A DNA stretch of 46,408 bases, taken from the NCBI GenBank assembly GCA_002691025.1, contig NZGT01000100.1, positions 6,973 to 53,380 of the forward strand. Reading direction: 5' to 3'. Made by a program: the position numbers and the translations under genes. Under the pieces are notes generated by a model, which was given only the letters and a program-made list of their open reading frames with translations, had not been told where the DNA came from and searched no databases. Every line of letters begins with the position of its first letter. The stretch's first letter is position 1. The stretch comes from Spirochaeta sp. (GTDB lineage Bacteria; Myxococcota_A; UBA9160; UBA4427). Below, piece after piece: positions 1-8,748 of this stretch.

Positions 1-2183
1 ACCTTGAGCACCTCTGTGGCCTCTCTCATGAGCCTATCCTGCTCGCGGATATACGCCAGAGCCCCCATGCCTGTCTGCGCCTCGATCCGACGAATCCCCG
101 CAGCCACACCCCCTTCGGATGTCACCTTCAGCAAACCGATTTCACCCGTCGCTCCCGCGTGCGTGCCGCCGCACAGTTCCGTACTGCAATCGCCAAACGA
201 CACCACACGAACTTCATCGCCATATTTCTCATCAAAAATCGCGACCGCACCCGAAGCCACCGCATCGTCGTAGTTCATGAGACGCGTCCCGCCCTCCAGG
301 TTCTCTTCGATCCAGCCATTCGCCAGATCCTCGATCCGCTCGATCTCTTCTCTCGAGAGCGGAGAATCATGCGTAAAATCAAAACGAAGGCGGTCGGCAC
401 TGACCAGCGAGCCCTTCTGCATCGCCTGAGGCCCCAGCACTTCCCTCAACGCCGCATGGAGAAGATGCGTACCCGTGTGGTTCCGCACCGTGGCCTGACG
501 TCGTTCTTCCGACACCTGCAACTCGGCCTCTGTATCCACATGGATCTCACCCTGAATCACCCTGCCCTTGTGGACAAAGAGATCTTCCACCGGTTTGACG
601 GTGTCCAGCACTTCAACACGACCCGATTGCGTCGTGATCACACCACCGTCTCCGCACTGGCCACCACTTTCGGCGTAAAAGGGGGTCTCATCAAATACCA
701 GTTCAACCGAATCGCCTTCTCGTGCCACATCGGCCGGCTCTCCCCCTACCAGCATGGCGGCGAGATTTGCCTGGCCACTCAGGCCTTCATATCCGGAAAA
801 CCGGGTTTTGACGTCCGCTGCCATCCGGCCGTAGATGTCGGCCACCGTCTGATCGCCACTTCCGACCCAGGCTGCCCGGGCCCGCTCCCGTTGACCCTGC
901 ATGGCCGTTTCAAATGCGGAGCGGTCCACTTTCATTTCACGACTACTCAAGATGTCTTCCGTGAGGTCCAAGGGAAAACCGAATGTGTCATAGAGCTTGA
1001 AAGCAGTCTCTCCGGCCAACGTGTCCTCACCCTTCGCAGCATTCTGCTCCAACTCTTCTTCCAGCAGAGCAAGGCCCTTGGACAAGGTCTTGAGGAAACG
1101 GTTCTCGTCCTTTTCTATCTGACCGAGAATGAAATCGCGGCGCTCCACAAGATCCGGGTAGGCCCCTCCCAACTCGTCGATCACAGCATCCGCGACCTGA
1201 TAGAGGAAAGGACCGTCGATTCCAAGCAGAACGCCGTGGCGTGAACCTCTGCGAAGAATCCGACGAAGCACATACCCGCGCCCTGCATTGGACGGCAGGA
1301 CACCATCGCTGATCATGACGGCAAGCGTCCGAGCATGATCCGCAACCACGCGAAGAGAAACATCCTTGTCCGGATTCTCACCCAGAGCCACGCCCGAAAT
1401 TTCACTGGCCCGTTCGATCAAGGGGGTGAACAGATCCGTCTCCCATGTGCTCGACCCGCCCTGGAGCACGGCCGCCCACCTCTCAAGACCTCCGCCCGTA
1501 TCAATCGATGGACGAGGCAGAGGATGCATGACCCCCGACTCATCGCGATTGAACTGCATGAAGACCAGATTCCACAACTCGATCCAGCGCCCGCAATCAC
1601 AAGAAGGGTCGCAGGCTTCGTTGAGGCAGTGGTCGGGACGTCCGTAGTCGAAGTGGATCTCGGAGCAGGGACCACAGGGCCCTGTGTCCCCCATGCTCCA
1701 GAAGTTCTCTTTCTCGTCAAGGCGGTAGAGCTTGGCCTCAGGTATACCGACGTTGTCCTGCCAATGGGCGTACGCCTCATCGTCCTCGCGAAAAACAGAG
1801 ACCGCGAGCCGCTCTGCCGGAATGCCCATTTTTTCCGTCATCAACTCCCAGGAGAAGTCGATGGCTTCCTGCTTGAAATAATCCCCAAAAGAGAAATTCC
1901 CCATCATCTCGAAGAACGTATGATGACGAGGAGTGCGACCGACATTCTCCAGATCATTGTGCTTGCCCGAGACCCGAACGCACTTCTGCGAAGTCGTCGC
2001 TCGGTTGTAATCACGAGTCTCTTCACCGAGAAAAACCCTCTTGAAGGGCACCATGCCCGCATTGACGAACATCAACGTCGGATCGGAGTCGGGAATGACC
2101 GAAGAACTCTTCACGCGGCGGTGGCCGCGCGCCTCAAAGAAGCTGAGGAACTCTTCGCGTATATCATTGGCAGATCGAAACAT
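1..2183 (-). CDS. alaS: Alanyl-tRNA synthetase (C-terminus beyond window)
   Basis: Charges tRNA-Ala with alanine in the cytoplasm and clears mischarged Ser/Gly-tRNA through its editing domain. About 727 N-terminal residues are present; the gene runs off the left edge. The class II catalytic domain begins MFRSANDIREEFLSFF and contains the family segment RTPRHHTFFEMMGNFSFGDY. The editing domain shows the zinc motif HTGTHLLH (around plus positions 450-470) and the second motif CGGTH (around 160-175). The start ATG at 2181-2183 is supported by a GGAGG sequence eight bases upstream. The gene lies 95 bases downstream of pilT on the same strand, so the two may be co-transcribed. The missing part should hold the rest of the oligomerisation (C-Ala) domain. 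Confidence 0.97.
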   Translation of the reverse strand, partial: MFRSANDIREEFLSFFEARGHRRVKSSSVIPDSDPTLMFVNAGMVPFKRVFLGEETRDYNRATTSQKCVRVSGKHNDLENVGRTPRHHTFFEMMGNFSFGDYFKQEAIDFSWELMTEKMGIPAERLAVSVFREDDEAYAHWQDNVGIPEAKLYRLDEKENFWSMGDTGPCGPCSEIHFDYGRPDHCLNEACDPSCDCGRWIELWNLVFMQFNRDESGVMHPLPRPSIDTGGGLERWAAVLQGGSSTWETDLFTPLIERASEISGVALGENPDKDVSLRVVADHARTLAVMISDGVLPSNAGRGYVLRRILRRGSRHGVLLGIDGPFLYQVADAVIDELGGAYPDLVERRDFILGQIEKDENRFLKTLSKGLALLEEELEQNAAKGEDTLAGETAFKLYDTFGFPLDLTEDILSSREMKVDRSAFETAMQGQRERARAAWVGSGDQTVADIYGRMAADVKTRFSGYEGLSGQANLAAMLVGGEPADVAREGDSVELVFDETPFYAESGGQCGDGGVITTQSGRVEVLDTVKPVEDLFVHKGRVIQGEIHVDTEAELQVSEERRQATVRNHTGTHLLHAALREVLGPQAMQKGSLVSADRLRFDFTHDSPLSREEIERIEDLANGWIEENLEGGTRLMNYDDAVASGAVAIFDEKYGDEVRVVSFGDCSTELCGGTHAGATGEIGLLKVTSEGGVAAGIRRIEAQTGMGALAYIREQDRLMREATEVLK

Positions 2184-2278
2184 CCGGAGCCTCCAGGACA
2201 TGGTTCTGAAGGCCGAAATATAACCGACGCGGCAACCCTTGCCCCGAAGTCAGGGCATCTAATGGGCGACCCGGTTGT

Positions 2279-3478
2279 TCAAAACCGCTCGAGGTTCCAA
2301 TCTTCCGCGGAACCTTCGGAATCCGGCGCGTCAAAAATGCTGGACTCGGGTTTTTCCGCCTCTGCCTCCGGCGCAAAGGCATCCCAATTCGAGTCGGAGG
2401 TCGAGGCAATTCCTCGGAATCGAAGGGCAAAATCGTCGGGATTCGACACGTGCTTGAGGGCTTCGTCGTAGGTGACCAGCTCCCGCTTCACCAGATCCAT
2501 CAACGATTGATCAAATGTCTGCATCCCGTAGGTGATATGGCCTTTTGAGATGGCATCGTGAAGCTCCTTGGTACGGTCCTTGTCAGCAATCAATTCACGA
2601 GTCAGCGCCGTGGAAACCAGCACCTCCAGGGCCGGCACCCTTCCCTTCCCGTCCGCTCTCGGTACCAGTCTCTGAGAGATGACCGCCTTGAGAATCGTCG
2701 AAAGTTGAAGACGAACCTGCTTCTGCTGGTACGGGGGAAAAACCGAAATGATGCGATTCACGGTTTCAGTGGCATCCAGCGTGTGCAGCGTACTCATCAC
2801 AAGGTGCCCCGTCTCAGCCGCCGTCAGCGCAGTTTCGATGGTTTCAAAATCGCGCATCTCACCCACCAGGATCACATCCGGATCCTGACGAAGAGCCGCC
2901 CGCAAGGCATTGGAAAAACTATGGGTGTCCACACCGATTTCACGCTGATTGACGATGGAACGCCGATCACGAATCAGGAACTCGATCGGATCCTCAATGG
3001 TCATGATGTGCGAAGTTCGCTGGGCGTTGATCTGATCAATCATCGCCGCCAGAGTCGTCGACTTTCCTGAACCGGTCGTTCCCGTTACCAGAACAAGACC
3101 CCGGTTCTCCTCCGCGATGGTCTCGACAATCTTGGGTAGATAGAGCTGCTCAACACTCTTGACCCCAAAGGGGATGACACGAAAGACCATCCCCATGGTC
3201 CCGCGCTGCTGGAAGACGTTGACACGGAATCGGCCCAATCCAGCCACGCCATAACCCAGATCCGCTTCACGGTTCTCCTCAAAGCGAGCCTTCTGCACCG
3301 GGTTCATGATGGAGAGTGCGATCGTATTGATCTCATCCGATGTGAAGCGCTCGCCATCCCGCAGAGGGACCAAAGCGCCATCCACACGAAACATCGGCGG
3401 CAAACCGGTCTTGAGATGGATATCGGAAGCGCCACCCTTGATGGCGACCTGCAAGATCTCGTTCAGTTCAATGGCCAC
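2279..3478 (-). CDS. pilT: Type IV pilus retraction ATPase PilT
   Basis: Hexameric cytoplasmic ATPase that depolymerises type IV pili and drives twitching motility. The 399-residue protein has a PAS-like N-terminal domain (about 1-100), the Walker A motif GTTGSGKST at 133-141, the family's Asp/His-box region around IEDPIEF, and the Walker B region LVGEMRD followed by ETGHLVMSTLHT. It ends in an acidic, disordered-looking tail of about 50 residues, which makes it longer than the usual 345-370. It sits between recA and alaS. A pilT-recA-alaS neighbourhood is familiar from deltaproteobacterial genomes. PilU is the nearest alternative, but the sequence follows PilT more closely. No pilin genes are in the window. 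Confidence 0.93.
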   Translation of the reverse strand: MAIELNEILQVAIKGGASDIHLKTGLPPMFRVDGALVPLRDGERFTSDEINTIALSIMNPVQKARFEENREADLGYGVAGLGRFRVNVFQQRGTMGMVFRVIPFGVKSVEQLYLPKIVETIAEENRGLVLVTGTTGSGKSTTLAAMIDQINAQRTSHIMTIEDPIEFLIRDRRSIVNQREIGVDTHSFSNALRAALRQDPDVILVGEMRDFETIETALTAAETGHLVMSTLHTLDATETVNRIISVFPPYQQKQVRLQLSTILKAVISQRLVPRADGKGRVPALEVLVSTALTRELIADKDRTKELHDAISKGHITYGMQTFDQSLMDLVKRELVTYDEALKHVSNPDDFALRFRGIASTSDSNWDAFAPEAEAEKPESSIFDAPDSEGSAEDWNLERF

Positions 3479-3722
3479 GGCGACTCACTCTCCCGTCACA
3501 AGAGTCTCTTACAAGCCTCTTGAGATCTTGAGTCGATCCAGTCGCCTCCGACTCACGAGACTCTCCGGCCTGTCCGGCGATCTCCGGTCATCCCCGACTG
3601 AGGATCGTTTCTCAACGGGGCTCCACCGCGATCATCCATGCTGAAGATGGAACGCAGGCCCCATGATGACTTTCGACACACTGGCCCGTGGCCTTGAGCC
3701 AGCGATGGGAAGACATCGAGTC

Positions 3723-3751
3723 CCCGGGGGCGAAGCGCCTCCGCCCCCGGG
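3723..3751 (-). terminator. GC-rich hairpin downstream of recA
   Basis: A perfect 10-bp inverted repeat (CCCGGGGGCG / CGCCCCCGGG) with a 9-base loop lies 21 bases beyond the recA stop codon. It has no T-tract on either side, so it is not a textbook intrinsic terminator. It may stabilise the recA 3' end or attenuate read-through into pilT. The rest of the 294-base recA-pilT gap (3479-3772) shows no gene. Confidence 0.5.
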
Positions 3752-3772
3752 AACGAGAAGAGCACCGAAGTT

Positions 3773-4876
3773 TCAGGCTTCCTCGGGTGCAGCCTCAGCT
3801 TCGACCAAAGGCTCCACCGGGTTCGCCAGCACAGGCAACTTCAGTCCACGAGACGCGTAGATCTGCTCGGTGAGGCGGTTGCATGCATCCGGATTGTCCT
3901 TGAGGAAGCGCCGAGCATTCTCTCGACCCTGGCCTATGCGCTCATCACCATAGGAATACCAGGCTCCGCTTTTCTCAACGAAACCATCCTCAACGCCGAG
4001 GTCGAGCAAATCACCCTCTTTCGAGATGCCTTCGTTGTAGATGATATCGAACTCGGCCTGCTTGAAGGGCGGTGCCACCTTGTTCTTCACCACCTTGACA
4101 CGAGTCCGATTGCCTACGACATCGTCCCCGTCCTTGATGGCCGCGATACGACGAATATCCAGGCGAACCGAGGAGTAGAATTTCAGCGCGTTGCCGCCGG
4201 CCGTCGTTTCAGGACTCCCGAACATGACGCCGATCTTCATTCGGATCTGGTTGATGAATATGACCGAAGCACCCGACTTCGAGACCGTACCCGTGAGCTT
4301 CCGCAAAGCCTGACTCATGAGTCGGGCCTGAAGACCGACATGGGTATCACCCATGTCCCCTTCCAATTCTGCCCGAGGCACCAGCGCCGCCACCGAGTCG
4401 ATCACAACGAGATCAATGGCTCCTGATCGGAGAAGCAGATCCGCGATCTCAAGAGCCTGCTCCCCGGTGTCGGGCTGCGAAACAAGGAGATCTTCCACAT
4501 TGACTCCAAGTCGCCTCGCATAGTTGATATCCAAAGCATGCTCGGCATCCACAAATGCAGCCACACCTCCAGCTCGCTGAACTTCAGCAATCGCGTGCAA
4601 GGTCAGAGTCGTCTTTCCACTCGACTCGGGCCCATAGATCTCGATCACGCGTCCACGCGGGTACCCCCCGATTCCCAGCGCAAGATCGAGGCTCGGACCA
4701 CCACTGGAGAAACAAGGCATTTCAAGATCCGACCCATCATTGTTCATGGTCTGGATCGCACCCTTGCCGAACTGCTGCTCAATATTGGAAACCGCGAGAT
4801 CGATGGCCTTGCGGCGATCATCGTCTGCTGTCACAACCTTCATTTCACCTTTGCTCTTACCTTTGCTCTTTGCCAT
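3773..4876 (-). CDS. recA: Recombinase RecA
   Basis: ATP-dependent strand-exchange protein for homologous recombination and the co-protease of the SOS response. The 367-residue length is normal for the family. A short basic N-terminus precedes the helix [20 protein letters not shown]. Walker A is GPESSGKT at 82-89, followed by FVDAEHALD, the Walker B region [18 protein letters not shown], and the L2-loop region with [18 protein letters not shown]. The C-terminal tail is acidic, as usual. AAGGAG is placed 9 bases upstream of the ATG. It is followed downstream by pilT, and cinA lies upstream on the same strand, the common cinA-recA order. I found no LexA operator of the E. coli or Bacillus type upstream. 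Confidence 0.98.
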   Translation of the reverse strand: MAKSKGKSKGEMKVVTADDDRRKAIDLAVSNIEQQFGKGAIQTMNNDGSDLEMPCFSSGGPSLDLALGIGGYPRGRVIEIYGPESSGKTTLTLHAIAEVQRAGGVAAFVDAEHALDINYARRLGVNVEDLLVSQPDTGEQALEIADLLLRSGAIDLVVIDSVAALVPRAELEGDMGDTHVGLQARLMSQALRKLTGTVSKSGASVIFINQIRMKIGVMFGSPETTAGGNALKFYSSVRLDIRRIAAIKDGDDVVGNRTRVKVVKNKVAPPFKQAEFDIIYNEGISKEGDLLDLGVEDGFVEKSGAWYSYGDERIGQGRENARRFLKDNPDACNRLTEQIYASRGLKLPVLANPVEPLVEAEAAPEEA

Positions 4877-4955
4877 TGCTATGGACTCCTTCCAGTGGTC
4901 TATTTCGTAAAACGATTTAAATTCGCACTCTCATGCGGGGTGAGCGTATGTCGGA

Positions 4956-4970
4956 GTGGGATTCTTCCAC
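4956..4970. promoter_or_regulatory. Imperfect dyad upstream of recA
   Basis: The 15-mer GTGGGATTCTTCCAC forms an imperfect palindrome (5 of 7 pairs) about 80 bases upstream of the recA start, in the recA-cinA gap. It is the only palindromic element I see there and could be an operator. It shares the core GAATCC (read on the other strand) with the perfect dyad in front of ssb at 24003-24017. This is a weak, inferred call. Confidence 0.2.
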
Positions 4971-5032
4971 CCGAATAGAAAACATCCTTGTCTGAGGCAG
5001 GGAATGGCATCCCCATCAATTCTTCCCATGGC

Positions 5033-6370
5033 CTAGCTGACCGTGACCGAGCTGGGGGTCGAGCCACCCCCCGTTTTTCTGAGCAGCCCGGGACCCACAA
5101 TCTCAAGACCCAGCATTCGCCGCCGAAGCCAATCCAGCGCCGTTTGTATCGTGAGGGTCTGGTGTCTCGGCCGATCCACGGGAAATTCAAACCTTTCGAC
5201 ATGGATGAAATCAGGAGACGAAGGCCCAGAACCCGCCTGAGAGATCGCGACATAGACCAAGCCAACGGGCTTCTCAGCCGAACCTCCGCCCGGGCCCGAA
5301 ATTCCAGTCGTAGCCACACCAAAGTCAGAACCCAGCCTTTCGCGGATTCCTTCCGCCATGGCCTGAGCCACCGGAGCGGAAACAGCACCGTGTTCTTCAA
5401 GCAAGGCTCCTGGCACGCCAAGCAAGCTCTTCTTCACTTCGTTCGAGTAGGCGACTACTCCGCCCAGGAAATAACCTGAAGACCCGGGAATCGCCGTCAG
5501 TTTCTGGGCAATTCCTCCACCGGTGCAAGACTCCGCCACAGCCACCGTCTGCCCGCCTTCGGTCAACAAGCGCCCGACCACAGCCTCCATGGGATCAGTG
5601 CCCTCGCCATAGATCAGATCTCCCAGGCGTTCTCGGATCTGTTTCGCCACCGAGTCAATCTTACGGTCGGCCTCCTCAATGGAGGAGCCCCGTGCCATCA
5701 CGCGAAGGAAATTATCCGGAAAGGAGGTCCGGAAGGCCAGCTCCACATCCCCATCCCGTGCGATTCCAGAAAGTTCTTTTTCCAGAGTCGACTCCCCCAT
5801 ACCAAACGTGCGGAGCATTCGAGTCCGAATACGAACCACTTCGCCGGCCGAATCCAAACGAGCTTCGATTCGTGGAAAGACCTGTTCGTCGAGCATCCGG
5901 GTGAGTTCCCTGGGAACACCGGGAAGACAAAAGAAGACAGTCCCCTTCTCTTCCACAGAAAAACCCGGAGCCGTTCCTTCGGGATTGGCCAGGATGTCAG
6001 CCTCGGTGGGAAAGAAGGCCTGCTTGCGATTCGTCTCCGCCATTTCGCGACCGACTCGGGCAAAGAAAAGGCGCATGGTCTCAAGAGAATCCTCATCGAG
6101 CTGAATCTCTCGGCCCAGGGTCTCGGCCAGCACCTCAGTGGTAATATCGTCGCGTGTGGGCCCGAGCCCCCCGGAAACGATCACCAGGTCGCTTCGTTGA
6201 ATCGCCAACTCAAAGGCCGCTTTCATATCCGCCGGGTCATCTCGAAGAGATACCTGATACTGGCACTCCAGATCAAGTTCCAGCAAACGTTGCGCAATCA
6301 ACGCCTTGTTGGAATCGACGATCTCGCCACGAACCACTTCGTCTCCAATTGTCAGGATTTCGACCTTCAC
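5033..6370 (-). CDS. cinA: CinA family protein (MoCF domain + nicotinamide-nucleotide amidase)
   Basis: Two-domain protein of pyridine-nucleotide recycling. The N-terminal MoCF/COG1058 domain (about 1-170) acts on ADP-ribose or related nucleotides. The C-terminal PncC domain (about 265-420) deamidates NMN to nicotinate mononucleotide. Visible motifs are VEILTIGDEVVRGEIVDSN at the start, GGLGPTRDD at 67-75, VAESCTGGGIAQKLT, and TTGISGPGGG near the end. I set the start at a GTG (6368-6370) that overlaps the pgpA stop codon as GTGA and follows a GGGGA stretch; this gives 445 residues and places the conserved N-terminus exactly at the start. The open frame continues upstream but inside pgpA. A roughly 25-residue Gly/Pro-rich tail extends beyond the usual end. 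Confidence 0.93.
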   Translation of the reverse strand: MKVEILTIGDEVVRGEIVDSNKALIAQRLLELDLECQYQVSLRDDPADMKAAFELAIQRSDLVIVSGGLGPTRDDITTEVLAETLGREIQLDEDSLETMRLFFARVGREMAETNRKQAFFPTEADILANPEGTAPGFSVEEKGTVFFCLPGVPRELTRMLDEQVFPRIEARLDSAGEVVRIRTRMLRTFGMGESTLEKELSGIARDGDVELAFRTSFPDNFLRVMARGSSIEEADRKIDSVAKQIRERLGDLIYGEGTDPMEAVVGRLLTEGGQTVAVAESCTGGGIAQKLTAIPGSSGYFLGGVVAYSNEVKKSLLGVPGALLEEHGAVSAPVAQAMAEGIRERLGSDFGVATTGISGPGGGSAEKPVGLVYVAISQAGSGPSSPDFIHVERFEFPVDRPRHQTLTIQTALDWLRRRMLGLEIVGPGLLRKTGGGSTPSSVTVS

Positions 6371-6936
6371 GCCAATCCATTCCCCAGATAAAGAGCCCAG
6401 TCCTGAATGGCGACAAGAGTGTCCTTGACCATTTCTCGCCAACGAATCGAGACGATCACAAAGGCGGGAACCGTCACGGCCACCGCCGCCAACCCCCCTG
6501 CCACTATGTCGTCTGCCATCACACCCGCTCCTCGCCTGAATCTGTCTTCGGCCCACTTCACCGGACCTGGCTTGCGAATATCTAACCATCTGAATGCGAC
6601 AAATGCGGTCACAACCAGGAACCAACGAAGATCAATTCCGGATTCGGGGAAAAAAGGCAGCCCTGGGAGGCGCAAGGCGCCGAGCGGAAGGCTGTGAAGC
6701 AGGACCAGAGGGGTGAGGGCGATCCATTGGCCCACCACTTCATCAATCACGATTCGTCCATCATCGTGGCGCCCGAAATACTGCTCTGAGGCCGTGGATG
6801 CCCAAATCCCAACGACGGAAGCCAGCACCAGCAAAAGCATGTAAAGCGGAACGCCAAGCCGGTCCATTCCGGCCACAAAGAGCAGAACCGCCACCAAGGC
6901 ACCCCAGGTGCCCGGTGCCCATGGGCCAAAACCCAC
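6367..6936 (-). CDS. pgpA: Phosphatidylglycerophosphatase A (start uncertain)
   Basis: Membrane phosphatase that converts phosphatidylglycerol phosphate to phosphatidylglycerol. The family signature PWAPGTWGALVA lies at the N-terminus, with IVIDEVVGQW, FRWLDIRKPGPVKWAE and GVMADDIVAGG following, plus several hydrophobic segments. The first usable start in frame is the GTG at 6936, giving 189 residues. The reading frame stays open upstream, however, and encodes the family-like helix LAVWIATAGG immediately before it, preceded by a Gly/Ser/Pro-rich stretch back to an in-frame TGA near 7181-7183. That extension contains no in-frame ATG, GTG or TTG. The true start is therefore unresolved (see findings). 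The gene overlaps cinA by 4 bases. Confidence 0.85.
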   Translation of the reverse strand: MGFGPWAPGTWGALVAVLLFVAGMDRLGVPLYMLLLVLASVVGIWASTASEQYFGRHDDGRIVIDEVVGQWIALTPLVLLHSLPLGALRLPGLPFFPESGIDLRWFLVVTAFVAFRWLDIRKPGPVKWAEDRFRRGAGVMADDIVAGGLAAVAVTVPAFVIVSIRWREMVKDTLVAIQDWALYLGNGLA

Positions 6937-7282
6937 ACCGCCGGCTGTGGCGATCCATACAGCCAGGCCTTTCTGAGCGTGGCCGGACGTAGACTGCCCG
7001 GGCCCACTCCCCTGGGAGCGTCCCGAAGCATCCGGCTTCTCAGGTGCCCGAGTGCCCGCAGCCGCGGGATCCGGCGCGGAAGAAGACTCGTAAGATCCTG
7101 TTTTATCTCCGTTTTCCTGATTTTCCAGGATTCGACTCCATCCCCCTTGAGCGGGGATATCCGACGGACCAATGATTCAACGGGGGGGAGAAGCGACATC
7201 AAAGGTAGCCCCGAGCATCCGAGGCAGTCAATCCAAAAAGGCGAAATAAAGGTGAAAACGTATTCTTTGCCCATCCAGCCGC

Positions 7283-7288
7283 TACAAT
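7283..7288 (+). promoter_or_regulatory. Putative -10 element of ruvX (leaderless type)
   Basis: TACAAT ends 9 bases before the ruvX ATG, and there is no Shine-Dalgarno sequence in between (GCGCCCCGC). Transcription starting 7-9 bases after such a -10 would produce a leaderless mRNA. No good -35 match is visible. lysK shows the same spacing. Confidence 0.35.
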
Positions 7289-7297
7289 GCGCCCCGC

Positions 7298-7741
7298 ATG
7301 CGTGTGCTTGGTGTAGACCTAGGAAGCAAGAGGATTGGCCTCGCCCTCTCAGACTCTGAGGCCAGCCTTGCGTTTCCTGCAGGCACCTTGAAAAGCGTCG
7401 GGCGCAAAGCCGATATCGCAGCGCTATGTGAATTGATCCAAGAGCGCGAGGTCGAAAGAGTCGTGGTCGGCCACCCGCGGCATATGGACGGCCGAAAGGG
7501 ACCCGAGGCCGAATCGGCCGAACGATTCGCCCGCGCCCTGAGTCAGGCATCTGGCGTTCCCGTTGACCTCCTCGACGAACGCTGGACCAGCATGGAGGCC
7601 GAACGGGCACTGAGAGACATGGGGCATGACTCTCGACGGAGCCGCAAGCATGTCGATGAAGTCGCCGCCGCGCTCATCCTTCGCACCTATCTCGCTATGC
7701 CGGATCAGGTGCGAAGATCCCAGGAAAAGACGTCGAAGTGA
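7298..7741 (+). CDS. ruvX: Putative pre-16S rRNA nuclease / Holliday-junction resolvase-like RuvX (YqgF)
   Basis: RNase H-fold nuclease; the family is implicated in maturation of the 16S rRNA 5' end and in some species in Holliday junction resolution. The 147-residue protein has the first acidic site in RVLGVDLGSKRIG (Asp7), then VVVGHPRHMDG, LLDERWTSMEAE (Glu94 region), and VDEVAAALIL with Asp120, all expected for the family. It starts the plus-strand set ruvX-mltG-SCP2, divergent from pgpA. Its stop codon overlaps the GTG start of mltG (GTGA). Confidence 0.94.
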   Translation: MRVLGVDLGSKRIGLALSDSEASLAFPAGTLKSVGRKADIAALCELIQEREVERVVVGHPRHMDGRKGPEAESAERFARALSQASGVPVDLLDERWTSMEAERALRDMGHDSRRSRKHVDEVAAALILRTYLAMPDQVRRSQEKTSK

Positions 7742-8742
7742 TCGTGCGCTGGATCGCCGCTTTCATCCTGATCGGAATGGGAGGACTCTACTTCCTGGCG
7801 GAGTACGGGAGAATCCAACTCGAGCCTGTGGCCGCCACGGCCGCTCCGCAGCTGTTTGAAGTCCAGCCTGGAAGCACCTTCCGGTCTGTCGCCAATCGGC
7901 TTCAACAAAACGGCTTGATCCGAAATGCCCGACTCGCCGTCTGGCTGGGTCGATACAACGAGATGGACGGACGACTCCAAGTGGGACAATACGAACTCTC
8001 CCCGCACCAGAGCACAAACGAGATCCTCGAAGCCATCACCGAAGGCCGCATCAAGACCTGGCGCGTGACCCTACCCGAAGGCAGCCGATCCGATGAAATT
8101 GCAGAAAGGCTTGAAGCCAGTGGCCTCGTGGAGAGCGAGCAATTCAAGACCGCTCTAGGAAACCAGAGACTGGCCGAGGATTTAGGGGTGCCCTCAGTCA
8201 ACTTCGAAGGGTATCTCTATCCGGACACTTATTGGCTTCCTCGTGGGCTTGGTTCGGAAGAAGTGATCCGTATCCTGGTCGAACAATTTGATCGGGTCTG
8301 GGAAGCTGAAATCCAACCTCAGGCCGCACAAGCGGGCCTATCCAGGAATGAGGTGGTCACACTGGCTTCGATTGTCGAGAAAGAGACTGCTGCGTCGCTT
8401 GAGCGACCTCGTATCGCGGCTGTCTTTCTCAATCGCCTTGAAAAAGGGATGCGCCTGGAAACGGACCCCACCGTCATCTACGGAATCGAGGACTTTGACG
8501 GAAACCTTCGCCGCCGACATCTGAACGACAAGAAAAACCCCTACAACACCTATCAACACTTCGGGCTTCCGCCGGGTCCCATTGCCAGCCCCGGACTCGC
8601 TGCTCTCCAATCGGTCGTCAATCCGGAAGAAACCGACTATCTATATTTCGTCTCGAAAAACGACGGGACGCATAAATTTTCGAAGACCTATGCCGAGCAC
8701 GTAGAAGCGGTCAATGAACATCAACGACGGAAACGCAGGTAG
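7738..8742 (+). CDS. mltG: Endolytic murein transglycosylase MltG
   Basis: Inner-membrane lytic transglycosylase that cleaves nascent peptidoglycan strands and sets glycan chain length. The 334-residue protein has one N-terminal membrane helix (about 5-20), a LysM-like subdomain (about 38-105), and the YceG catalytic domain. Hallmarks are FEGYLYPDTYWLP, LASIVEKET with the likely catalytic Glu214, PRIAAVFLNRLEKGMRLETDPTV, the NPYNTY...GLPPGPIASPG segment and LYFVSKNDGTHKFS. The GTG start overlaps the ruvX stop by 4 bases. A ruvX-mltG pairing is common in bacteria. Confidence 0.95.
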   Translation: MIVRWIAAFILIGMGGLYFLAEYGRIQLEPVAATAAPQLFEVQPGSTFRSVANRLQQNGLIRNARLAVWLGRYNEMDGRLQVGQYELSPHQSTNEILEAITEGRIKTWRVTLPEGSRSDEIAERLEASGLVESEQFKTALGNQRLAEDLGVPSVNFEGYLYPDTYWLPRGLGSEEVIRILVEQFDRVWEAEIQPQAAQAGLSRNEVVTLASIVEKETAASLERPRIAAVFLNRLEKGMRLETDPTVIYGIEDFDGNLRRRHLNDKKNPYNTYQHFGLPPGPIASPGLAALQSVVNPEETDYLYFVSKNDGTHKFSKTYAEHVEAVNEHQRRKRR

Positions 8743-8748
8743 ATTTGA

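Noticed and set aside
159-1244. A 361-codon plus-strand frame opposite alaS.
   Set aside because: alaS on the minus strand has all catalytic and editing motifs; the opposite frame is a by-product of its codon bias.
4877-5032. Classical LexA box upstream of recA.
   Set aside because: No CTGT-N8-ACAG or GAAC-N4-GTTC sequence is present; only an imperfect dyad remains.
6747-7610. A 287-codon minus-strand open frame covering the pgpA 5' part and ruvX.
   Set aside because: It lies antisense to ruvX and out of frame with pgpA. Its product is Arg/Pro-rich without family motifs, typical of shadow frames in this genome.
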